From Saprospiraceae bacterium (GTDB taxonomy: Bacteria; Bacteroidota; Bacteroidia; Chitinophagales; Saprospiraceae), in NCBI GenBank assembly GCA_019638455.1, contig JAHBTU010000004.1, positions 62,001 through 126,000 of the forward strand: 64,000 nucleotides of DNA, written 5' to 3'. Each line of letters opens with the position of its first letter. The first letter of the stretch is position 1. Positions 56,960 through 64,000 of this stretch are shown here, in pieces. The notes under the pieces are model-generated. The model was not told the DNA's origin and made no database searches. It was given only the letters and a program-made list of their open reading frames with translations. Position numbers and translations under genes: made by a program.

Positions 56960-59872
56960 ATGGAAAACCTCGTCTCAAGAGCCGTGACACCCTGTTTGGC
57001 CGCGCACCGCCTGTTCAAGGCGGTTTTCCCGCTCCTCGGCTGGCTCGTTTTGGCATCAGGCCTGTCGGCACAGACAGGCCCGGCCATCCACCCGCCCTGC
57101 GGCTCCCTGCAGATAGAGATAGTGCCGTCGCCGTACGACGGGAGCGCCGACGACCAGCCCCTTTGCTTTCCCTGTTGCGGCCCCACCAACTGCCAGAGAA
57201 TGCGATACGACGTTTTTTTGAGGGCCGTGCCGCCCGCGCCGGGCGCCTGGTCGAACGGCAACTTCAACATGGGCTACGCCCATTTGGTCGTGAAAGTCAG
57301 GCTCAACCTTGTGAAAGGCGCCGTCACGTCCATCAACGAGCCGCTCACCGAGGCGGCGACTTGCCTCGCCGCGTTTTTGGGCAACGGCAACCCCGCCGTC
57401 ACCTTCGACGCCAAGGAGGGCGAGGCCACCCTTTTGGTGACAAACATGACGGGCGAGGTCACGCCCCTCGTCCCCTTTCAGCAATACCGGACCACCCAGC
57501 CGCTCTTTCAGGTCTTCGTGGACGGCTTTCCGGGGGAGGAGTTCGGACTGGAGTGCGCCGAGCTGAGCTACGTCAACGATTTCCATGTGTGCACGAGCCA
57601 GCCGGGCTGCATCGGGAACACCGTCTCGACGTTTCCGCCGCCCTCCGTCGCGTCCGCGGCCACCTTGTCCCTCGAGGCCAATTGTGTCAGCCCGCTCTTC
57701 ATGCTCGTCCCCGTCACGGTGTCCATGCTTCCGCCAAACGTGAATTTCATGGATTTTGCTGTGGAAATCGCTTGCGCGGGCCCCAACGCGCCCCGGATGA
57801 ACGCCCCCCCGCAAGCGACGGGCTTCAACGGCGGCATCCCGCTCCCGACGGTGCGGGTTTTGGAGATGGAGGACAAGGTCAGGTACCTCTTGCACGCCAG
57901 GTACCCGTCGTTTTCGGCATCGGGGCTTCCGGGCGGCACGGTTCTTTTCACCATCCGCGTGCCGAGGCCCGAGGATGCCGGCGAGACGCACACCCTCACG
58001 GCCACCCTGAGGCCGGGGCGCGTCCGAAGCGGACAGAGCATCGGCACCGGCCCCAGTTTTCAGTGCCACGCTTTTTCCCCCGACTCCGAAGGGTCGGTCG
58101 AGTGCGCCCACGTGGGCGAGCCGCCCTGTCCCGACATGTGGCTGACGGTGGAGCCTTCGTCGGTGCCGCCCAGCGAGTGCGGGAACTTGACGGCTTACGC
58201 GCGACTGAACTGGAACTTCGGCAATGAGCCCACCCGAGCATTCAAAATTTTCAAGGCGCTGCTCGAGTTCGACCTGCAGCCGGGCGTGACCATATCGGGT
58301 GCCTATCTGGAGAACATAACGTGCCCGACATCAGCCCCTTACGATTGCCCGGGCGGCTGTTTTTATGTGTCGGGCAACACCGTCAACCTGTGCATCAACG
58401 ATGCCGACGGCATCACCCTCGATGCCAACACCCGCATCCGGATAGAGTTTAATGGCAACGGCGGCTGCGTGATGAGTGGCAAGGCGCGGCGCGTGACCGT
58501 CAAGCGGATAATCCAGAACGTCTCGACCGACGAGTGCCGCCCCGCCATCCACAACATGGGCCTGCTTTGCCCCAAAAAAATCGAGGGCGACATCGCCATG
58601 GAGAACGGCTGCTTCGTGGATGCCGTGAGCGTGCACGTCGCGCCCGTGGGCGGGGGGTGCGCTCCCATCAATTTCGTCGCCAACCTGCCCAGCGCCTCGT
58701 CTTCCTGCGCGGTGCCATACTCAAAGTGCGTGTGCGAGGGTGTCAGCCAGCATCAGGTCACCCCCGCCAAAAACGACAACCCCCTCAACGGCGTGACCAC
58801 CTTCGACCTCGTGCTCATCCAAAAGCACATACTTGGGCTGGAAGTCCTGGACAGCCCCTATAAGATGATTGCCGCCGACGCGAACAAATTAGGGGGCGTA
58901 ACAGCCTTCGATATTGTTGAATTCAGAAAGTTGATATTGGGTATTTACAATGAATTGCCTAACAACACCTCGTGGCGTTTTGTGCCCAAGTCGTATGTGT
59001 TCCCCAATCCAAGCAACCCTTTCCAAACCCCGCCCAACCCGCCATTTCCAGAGACAGGAGTTTACACCCTTCCCACCACCGAAGCCGACTTCGTGGCCAT
59101 CAAGGTGGGCGACGTCAACCTGAGCGCCCTGACGGGCTGCTCCAACGACTGCGACGCTTTTCAAAAACCCGTCGGCGAGGCCGCGCTCGAAATCCCCGCG
59201 AGCGGCCTGCGGGCAGGTGAGCACCGGGCGTTCCCGGTGGTGGCCGCCACAGGCACGCCCCTCGTCGCCTGGCAGATGGCCCTGCGCTTCGACCCCGACG
59301 CGCTGGAGCTCGTCGGCCCCGCGCAGGGCGACCTGGGGAGCCTCAACGAGGGCAACTTCGGCCTCACTCAGGCCGGGCAGGGCCTCGTCCGCGCCCTGTG
59401 GTTCGCCCAGCCCGGCGAGGAGGCGCCCCTGCAAGCAGGCCAAACCCTGTTCCGCCTCGCCTTCCGGGCCAAGCGCGACATCCCCGACCCGGGCGGGCTT
59501 TTGCGCCTCGACGACGAGGCGCTTGCCGGGCTGGGCTGGGGCGAGGCGGGCGATGCCTACGCGCTCCGGCTGAGGGTCGCGCCGGAAACGGAAAGCCGCG
59601 AGCAAGCCGGCGACAACCCCCTGTCGGCGACCTGTCGCCCCAACCCCGCCGCCGCCGAGGTCGGCTTCGACCTGACGATGCCGCAAGCGGGCAAGGCACG
59701 GCTGTCCATATACGGCGCCTTCGGCACGAGGGTCTTTTTCCGCGAGTACGCATTGGAACAAGGCCCGCACGCGCTGACCGTGCCGCAAGCCGCCGAGTGG
59801 CCCGCGGGGGTATATCACTGGGAGCTGCGGCACGGCAAGCAGCGGGCGAAGGGCACCTTCATCCGGCAATGA
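56960..59872 (+). CDS. T9SS type A surface protein with dockerin- and cohesin-like modules
   Basis: A 970-residue exported protein, Cys-rich in its first 600 residues (PLCFPCCGPTNCQR, LECAELSYVNDFHVCTSQPGC), where I recognise no named domain. The C-terminal 340 residues repeat the plan of the 2860-residue protein: a dockerin-like pair (NDNPLNGVTTFDLVLIQKHILGL and DANKLGGVTAFDIVEFRKLILG, the second lacking the Asp at ligand 5), a WRFVPKSYVFPNP linker, DFVAIKVGDVN, a cohesin-like domain (WQMALRFDPDALELVG) and a type A sorting domain (RPNPAAAEVGFDL...GVYHWEL...KGTFIRQ). The signal peptide (LLGWLVLASGLSAQ) has an unusually long N-terminal region. G+C is far above the cluster at 26-43 kb. The true start may be phase-variable (see the G9 tract). 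Confidence 0.88.
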   Translation: MENLVSRAVTPCLAAHRLFKAVFPLLGWLVLASGLSAQTGPAIHPPCGSLQIEIVPSPYDGSADDQPLCFPCCGPTNCQRMRYDVFLRAVPPAPGAWSNGNFNMGYAHLVVKVRLNLVKGAVTSINEPLTEAATCLAAFLGNGNPAVTFDAKEGEATLLVTNMTGEVTPLVPFQQYRTTQPLFQVFVDGFPGEEFGLECAELSYVNDFHVCTSQPGCIGNTVSTFPPPSVASAATLSLEANCVSPLFMLVPVTVSMLPPNVNFMDFAVEIACAGPNAPRMNAPPQATGFNGGIPLPTVRVLEMEDKVRYLLHARYPSFSASGLPGGTVLFTIRVPRPEDAGETHTLTATLRPGRVRSGQSIGTGPSFQCHAFSPDSEGSVECAHVGEPPCPDMWLTVEPSSVPPSECGNLTAYARLNWNFGNEPTRAFKIFKALLEFDLQPGVTISGAYLENITCPTSAPYDCPGGCFYVSGNTVNLCINDADGITLDANTRIRIEFNGNGGCVMSGKARRVTVKRIIQNVSTDECRPAIHNMGLLCPKKIEGDIAMENGCFVDAVSVHVAPVGGGCAPINFVANLPSASSSCAVPYSKCVCEGVSQHQVTPAKNDNPLNGVTTFDLVLIQKHILGLEVLDSPYKMIAADANKLGGVTAFDIVEFRKLILGIYNELPNNTSWRFVPKSYVFPNPSNPFQTPPNPPFPETGVYTLPTTEADFVAIKVGDVNLSALTGCSNDCDAFQKPVGEAALEIPASGLRAGEHRAFPVVAATGTPLVAWQMALRFDPDALELVGPAQGDLGSLNEGNFGLTQAGQGLVRALWFAQPGEEAPLQAGQTLFRLAFRAKRDIPDPGGLLRLDDEALAGLGWGEAGDAYALRLRVAPETESREQAGDNPLSATCRPNPAAAEVGFDLTMPQAGKARLSIYGAFGTRVFFREYALEQGPHALTVPQAAEWPAGVYHWELRHGKQRAKGTFIRQ

Positions 59873-59891
59873 CGGACGCGCCCGCTTCTCA

Positions 59892-59924
59892 AGTCAGGCG
59901 GTGACATCGAGCCACCGCCTGACT
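59892..59924. terminator. Hairpin between the two GC-rich surface genes
   Basis: AGTCAGGCGGTG/CACCGCCTGACT, a perfect 12-bp stem with a 9-nt loop. No T run follows, as with the hairpins at 35344 and 40208. Confidence 0.55.
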
Positions 59925-59972
59925 CTTCCGACGAATCGCTTTCAAACACGAACCAAGCACACAACTTTTCTC

Positions 59973-62723
59973 ATGAAAAACATCCTACTCCTCTCCATAC
60001 TCCTCCTCGGGGCGCTCGGCCCCGCCCTCTCCCAAAAGCGCCTCCACGTCAACCACGCCGCTACTGGCCTGAACAACGGCTCCTCCTGGACGGATGCCTA
60101 CGCCGACCTGCACGCCGCCCTCGCCGCCGCCCAGCCCGGCGACGAGGTGTGGGTGGCCGAGGGCGAGTACAGGCCCACCACCGGCACCGCCCGGGACATT
60201 TATTTCGACCTCAAGAGCGGCGTGGCGCTCTACGGCGGCTTCGCGGGCGTGGAGACCGACCTCGCGCAGCGCGACTGGCAGGCGCACCCCACCGTGCTGA
60301 GCGGCGACATCGGCACGGCGGGCGACAGCACCGACAACTCCTACACCATCCTCTACATGGGGGAGCCGGACAGCCTGACGGTGGTGGACGGGCTGGTGTT
60401 CCGCTTCGGACAGGCCGACTATCCGGGCGCCACGGCCGCCGACCTGCCGCGCATGGCGGGCGGCGCGCTGTTCGTCATGGCACGCGACGAGGAGGCCTAC
60501 TGCACCGTCTCCAACTGCCGCTTCGAGCGCAACTACGCGCGGCTGCACGGCGGGGCGGTGTACGTGGACGGCAGCGGCACGGGGTCGGTGGCCCCGACCT
60601 TCCGCGACTGCGTGTTCGAGCGCAACCGCGCAGGGCAGGACGGCGGCGGGCTGTACCGCAACGGCTGCGCCTGGGTGGACAGGATGGACTTCGAGGGCTG
60701 CAGGTTTGTGGGCAACCTCGCCGGTCGCAACGGCGGCGGGCTGTTCGTGCTGGATGCCGAGCGGACGGACGTGATTGACGTGTATCGGTGCGAGTTCGCG
60801 CAAAACGATGCCGTCTTGGGCGGTGGAGGGGCAAGACTCGTTGTAGGTCGTAGTTTAGGTTCCAGAGTCAAAATATCAGAATGTAAATTTATTGAAAACA
60901 ACAATTGTGCATTATCTCTTTTCCCACGAAGTTTTTTATTTTTTAAAGAGGCAAAGATTAATGATTGTCTTTTTATAAGCAATAAAATTGGAACATACTT
61001 TTCTGTGGACATTAGGATAGAAGCTCTTGGAATATATGGGGGAGAATATGATATGATAATTTCAAAAAATCGCTTCGAAGATGCCAATGCTCCTTTTAGC
61101 GGATGTATTACAGGTGAAGTTGGTAGTTTTGGAAATATAGTATTGGAAAAAGATTCTTTAATTAATTATAATGCTGGCAACCCTTTTTTTATAGGCCCCA
61201 ATTTATATTTTAATAGTTTATTTGTTAAGAATTCCAACTTAGGCTTGCTTTTTTCGCATGGTATTGATAGTTTGGTTTCAGCCAATACTATCGTACTTAA
61301 CTCTTCATTCTCTATAGGGTTAACCAGCTCATCGGATTTTGGTAAAATATCGATAATAAATTCAACTTTTTATGATTGTACGATGCATAATATTTGTAGT
61401 GGCGATGATTATACAATAAACCGTGTGCAAAACTCCGTTTTTAATCGCTGTACAGTTCAACACTTTTTTTTAAATAACAGTAACCTTGGCAATCTACCTC
61501 AATTTCACCTTCAAAACTGCGTCTTTGACAGCATAGACTGCGCCCCACCCCTCTACCAAGTCTTCTGCGAAAACGTTCAAACCGGCCTCGACCCCATGTT
61601 CGTCAACCCCGCCGCCGGCGACTTCCGCCTCCAAGGCTGCTCGCCCCTCGTCAACGCCGGCAACAACCTCCATGCCGCCAACATCCCCACCGACCTCGCC
61701 GGAAACCCCCGCATTCAGGACGGCACGGTGGACATCGGCGCCTACGAAACCCCCGCCCTCGCCCTCGCCGCAGAGCCGGACGTCAAGGCCGCCTGCGCGG
61801 GCCTGCCCGACGGCGCCATCGCCCTGCCGCTCGTCGGCGAATGCCCGCCCCTCGCCTTCGAGTGGCAGTCCGGCCCCCTCTCCGGCGACTCGCTCTCCGG
61901 CCTCGCGCCCGGCACCTACCTGCTCACCGTCACCGACGCCAAGGGCAACTCCCTGACGGCCTCCGTCACCGTGCCCGCCGCCCCCGCGCCCACCCTGCAG
62001 GTGGACGGGCAGCCCATCTCCTGCTTCGGCGCCGCCGACGCCATGCTCTCCGTCAGGGCGCTCACCGGGAAGCCCCCCTTCGCCTACCTGTGGTCGCCCA
62101 CCGGCACCACCGACTCGGTGGACGCGGGCCTCGGCCCCGGCCCGGCCTCCGTCACCGTCACCGACGGCTGGGGCTGCACGGCCACGTTTTCCTTCGACAT
62201 CCCCGAGCCGGACACCCTGCAGTTCGCCGCCACCGTCACCCGGCCCTCCACGCCGCAGAGCGCCGACGGCGGCATCGTGGTGAACAGCGTGACGGGCGGC
62301 ACGCCGCCCTACGCCTACCTGTGGGAGCCGGGCGGCGGCATGGGGAGCGTGCTTGCGGGGCTTTCGGAGGGCACTTACGCGCTGACGGTGACGGACGCGC
62401 GGGGCTGCGAGGCGGCGTGGACGTTCGAGGTGAAGGCGCTGGTGGGCGTGACGGAGGCGGAGGGCGTGGCCATGCTGGTCATCTGGCCGAACCCGGCGGG
62501 GGAGTCGGCGTGGCTGCGGTGGGAGGGGGCGACGCCTGCCTTGTTGGAGATGTACGACGCTCAGGGTCGCTTGGTTCGGTCGGAGCGGGTGTCGTCGGCG
62601 GGCGCGGCGTGGCGGGTGGGTCTGGGTGGCCTGGCCGCGGGGGCGTACGCGGTGATTTTGCGCGACGGGAGTGGCAAGGCGGTGGGCGCGGGCAGGCTGG
62701 TGAGGGTCATTGGGGGGCATTAG
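59973..62723 (+). CDS. T9SS type A surface protein: beta-helix plus SprB repeats, with AT-rich core
   Basis: A 916-residue exported protein (signal peptide MKNILLLSILLLGALGPALSQ). The N-terminal NHAATGLNNGSSWTDAYADLHAAL block and GDEVWVAEGEYRPT start a right-handed parallel beta-helix of the choice-of-anchor Q type (residues about 20-590, closing with NAGNNLHAANIPTDLAGNPRIQDGTVDIGAYE). Three SprB repeats follow (LAFEWQSGPLSGDSLSGLAPGTYLLTV; PPFAYLWSPTGTTDSV; PPYAYLWEPGGGMGSVLAGLSEGTYALTV), then a type A sorting domain (IWPNPAGESAWL...GAYAVILRDGSG). Residues about 288-512 are encoded by a very AT-rich stretch in otherwise very GC-rich DNA, yet the frame stays open. The last codons and the stop lie in a decamer repeat. 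Confidence 0.9.
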   Translation: MKNILLLSILLLGALGPALSQKRLHVNHAATGLNNGSSWTDAYADLHAALAAAQPGDEVWVAEGEYRPTTGTARDIYFDLKSGVALYGGFAGVETDLAQRDWQAHPTVLSGDIGTAGDSTDNSYTILYMGEPDSLTVVDGLVFRFGQADYPGATAADLPRMAGGALFVMARDEEAYCTVSNCRFERNYARLHGGAVYVDGSGTGSVAPTFRDCVFERNRAGQDGGGLYRNGCAWVDRMDFEGCRFVGNLAGRNGGGLFVLDAERTDVIDVYRCEFAQNDAVLGGGGARLVVGRSLGSRVKISECKFIENNNCALSLFPRSFLFFKEAKINDCLFISNKIGTYFSVDIRIEALGIYGGEYDMIISKNRFEDANAPFSGCITGEVGSFGNIVLEKDSLINYNAGNPFFIGPNLYFNSLFVKNSNLGLLFSHGIDSLVSANTIVLNSSFSIGLTSSSDFGKISIINSTFYDCTMHNICSGDDYTINRVQNSVFNRCTVQHFFLNNSNLGNLPQFHLQNCVFDSIDCAPPLYQVFCENVQTGLDPMFVNPAAGDFRLQGCSPLVNAGNNLHAANIPTDLAGNPRIQDGTVDIGAYETPALALAAEPDVKAACAGLPDGAIALPLVGECPPLAFEWQSGPLSGDSLSGLAPGTYLLTVTDAKGNSLTASVTVPAAPAPTLQVDGQPISCFGAADAMLSVRALTGKPPFAYLWSPTGTTDSVDAGLGPGPASVTVTDGWGCTATFSFDIPEPDTLQFAATVTRPSTPQSADGGIVVNSVTGGTPPYAYLWEPGGGMGSVLAGLSEGTYALTVTDARGCEAAWTFEVKALVGVTEAEGVAMLVIWPNPAGESAWLRWEGATPALLEMYDAQGRLVRSERVSSAGAAWRVGLGGLAAGAYAVILRDGSGKAVGAGRLVRVIGGH

Positions 62724-62874
62724 GGGTCATTAAGAGTCATTAAGGGTCATTAAAGGTCATTAAGGGTTATTGGGGGTCTTAGAGGCAGTTTTTTGAATTG
62801 CGTTAATGACCCCTGATGACTTAATGACCCCTAATGACCCCTAATGACCCTCAATATCCCTTAAATCGGCAGTC
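62703..62874. repeat. Inverted decamer array
   Basis: Left part: GGGTCATTAA-like 10-nt units, about eight copies (GGGTCATTGG, GGGGCATTAG, GGGTCATTAA, GAGTCATTAA and others). Centre: AGAGGCAGTTTTTTGAATTG. Right part: about six complementary units (TTAATGACCC, CTAATGACCC). It starts inside the surface-protein gene and ends just before the convergent membrane-protein gene, so it may double as a terminator for both. Confidence 0.85.
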
Positions 62875-62880
62875 AAAGCA

Positions 62881-63303
62881 TCATGTGCGATTGCCGTAGC
62901 CAAGCGTCCAGCCGACCACGCCACCGACGAGCGCACCTATCACGGCCCACAGAGCGGAGTCCACGAGTGCTGCGGTGGCGTTCATGATATTGGAGGTGCC
63001 CAGCATGGACAGGTTGTAACCCAAGGCCATGAGCAGCCCTACCCACGACCCGCCGATGGCACCGGTGCGGAAAGTGGAAATGTTGGCCCAGCGGCTGTAA
63101 ATCATCGCAAAGAGCAATCCTGTGGCAAGGTTGCCCAAGATGAGCGGAATCCACCCCATAGAGGCTTCATCCTTCATCACCCCTGTGGCGCTCCCCTGAT
63201 TGCTGGCGAAAAAGTCCATCAACAGGAAGCCATAGAATAACCAGCCTAAAAGGAAACAGGTGACGCCGCCTGCCAAGGCTGCAAGTAAAACTTTGGTATT
63301 CAT
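62881..63303 (-). CDS. Small conserved membrane protein
   Basis: A 140-residue protein with four hydrophobic helices: VLLAALAGGVTCFLLGWLFYGFLLMDFF, WIPLILGNLATGLLFAMIYS, GGSWVGLLMALGYNLSMLGTS, and LWAVIGALVGGVVGWTLGYG. The gly-rich helix pattern and LGWLFYG.L resemble small Bacteroidota membrane proteins of the DUF1761 kind, but I cannot assign it with confidence. The start at 63303 gives a proper N-terminal helix. Convergent with the preceding surface-protein gene. Confidence 0.75.
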   Translation of the reverse strand: MNTKVLLAALAGGVTCFLLGWLFYGFLLMDFFASNQGSATGVMKDEASMGWIPLILGNLATGLLFAMIYSRWANISTFRTGAIGGSWVGLLMALGYNLSMLGTSNIMNATAALVDSALWAVIGALVGGVVGWTLGYGNRT

Positions 63304-63695
63304 AACGTTTTGATTTTAGGTGAACGAAAAATTTTACTGCGGCGAAAGTAGTGGATGTTAAAATATATTCTGTCAAAAAAAATAAAATACCATTGTTTAT
63401 TCTAAACGCATGGATGGTTGCTGGTGGGGGCACCAGCGAAGGCAAGAAGCGCATGGAAGATGTTGATTTTTGTGACAACAATTATGACCCAGGAGAGGTC
63501 AAATGCCCATCACAGAAAAAAGGTCACCAACATTCGACCCCTCTGGGGTCGTTAACATCTCAAAAATGGGGCGTTTCTACCAACATTTGCCCTCTGCGAG
63601 GTTTGTGCGTTTTTGATGCGTGTTGGCTTGCGGGATGCCAGCGACGGCAAGGGTGGAAACTGGCATCGGCATGTTTCCAAATTAGCACATTCCAC
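63304..63695. other. 392-bp spacer without recognised features
   Basis: TACTTTCG on the minus strand (about 63341-63348, one mismatch to TAnnTTTG) may be the promoter of the small membrane protein. The rest shows no gene, hairpin or repeat that I can support; a short plus-strand open frame lacks coding character. Confidence 0.4.
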
Positions 63696-64000
63696 TCATT
63701 TATCCCAACATTCCTCATTCACGGTGCGGGCATACTCCACGTCGCGGACCAAGCGCAGGTAAGAGTCGCGGTTGTGGCGTTCGTTTTCGGCGGATGATTT
63801 TGTTTGGAAAATGAAATGGGCGAGACTTGGCCAGCCTTTCAGTTCGGCAGCGGAGAGGGTGAGGCAGATGCTGCGTTTGTCGGAAATATCGGGATGGGCA
63901 TCGCGTTCTGCGTCGCCAGCCATGCGCAAATAGGTAGAGATGGTGGCACGAGTGGGCTGGTAAAAATCGAGGCGGTGTATGCGCGGGTCGGAGGGCAGAT
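63696..64000 (-). CDS. C-terminal part of an unknown protein
   Basis: The reading frame is open to the right window edge, so about 100 C-terminal residues are visible and the start is outside. The sequence (PSDPRIHRLDFYQPTRATISTYLRMAGDAERDAHPDISDKRS...LAHFIFQTKSSAENERHNRDSYLRLVRDVEYARTVNEECWDK) is soluble, charged and probably helical. No family is recognised. A TTG or ATG inside the visible part would give a 77-residue protein, but the upstream codons read as normal protein, so a longer gene is more likely. Confidence 0.55.
   Translation of the reverse strand, partial: LPSDPRIHRLDFYQPTRATISTYLRMAGDAERDAHPDISDKRSICLTLSAAELKGWPSLAHFIFQTKSSAENERHNRDSYLRLVRDVEYARTVNEECWDK

Noticed and set aside
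61494..62720. Minus-strand open frame over the SprB repeats and sorting domain
   Set aside because: GC-rich antisense shadow; the plus-strand frame has SprB repeats and a T9SS sorting domain.

Overview
The window comes from a member of the Bacteroidota, most likely a saprospiria-like organism. The evidence is type IX secretion (T9SS) sorting domains of both kinds (type A and gliding-motility/CHU type B), a PorP/SprF protein, HYR and SprB surface repeats, an OmpA/SPOR protein, and -7 promoter boxes of the TAnnTTTG form instead of sigma70 -10 boxes. Ribosome binding sites are weak, as usual in this phylum. There are 45 supported protein genes (the first and last are cut by the window edges) and no rRNA, tRNA or CRISPR array.

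Layout. 0-8 kb: leucine-rich-repeat protein (partial), GH3-family enzyme, secreted protein, Gfo/Idh/MocA oxidoreductase, a 14-repeat envelope protein with a peptidoglycan-binding end, and an HD phosphohydrolase. 8-19.5 kb: a drug-exporter operon resembling E. coli cecR-ybhGFSR: TetR regulator with two palindromic operators, DUF4260 protein, TolC, HlyD, two separate ABC ATPases and two ABC-2 permeases. It is interrupted by two secreted proteins, a methyltransferase-like membrane protein and two GxxExxY nuclease-fold cassettes. 19.5-25.3 kb: TrpR-like regulator, orphan histidine kinase, MscS channel, VanZ protein, gamma carbonic anhydrase, outer-membrane barrel, CorA. 25.3-26.1 kb: a 92-bp tandem array. 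26.7-43.7 kb: a T9SS surface cluster with a 2860-residue HYR/SprB/dockerin/cohesin-like protein, a 1578-residue cohesin-like/HYR/CHU_C protein, PorP/SprF, and an OmpA-SPOR protein. 43.8-56.4 kb: housekeeping genes (ferredoxin, aldo/keto reductase, bacilliredoxin, SLC13 carrier, double-DTG aspartyl protease with PDZ, glutamine amidotransferase, PIG-L deacetylase, YtxH, M49 peptidase, lipoprotein). 56.9-62.7 kb: a GC-rich island with two more T9SS type A surface proteins. The end holds a small membrane protein and a partial gene.

The most distinctive feature is a dense population of short repeats. One family (TATACCC...GTTGACTATA ends) lies directly upstream of three unrelated genes, always in the same orientation relative to the gene, and at one locus has expanded into a roughly 0.9-kb tandem array. 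A 164-bp element with terminal inverted repeats occurs twice. Short palindromic elements with 7-, 8/9-, 9- or 10-nt periods fill almost every spacer of the exporter operon; one is inserted in frame inside a permease and others form the ends of two coding regions. All family names are recognised by eye from sequence motifs; no database search was run.
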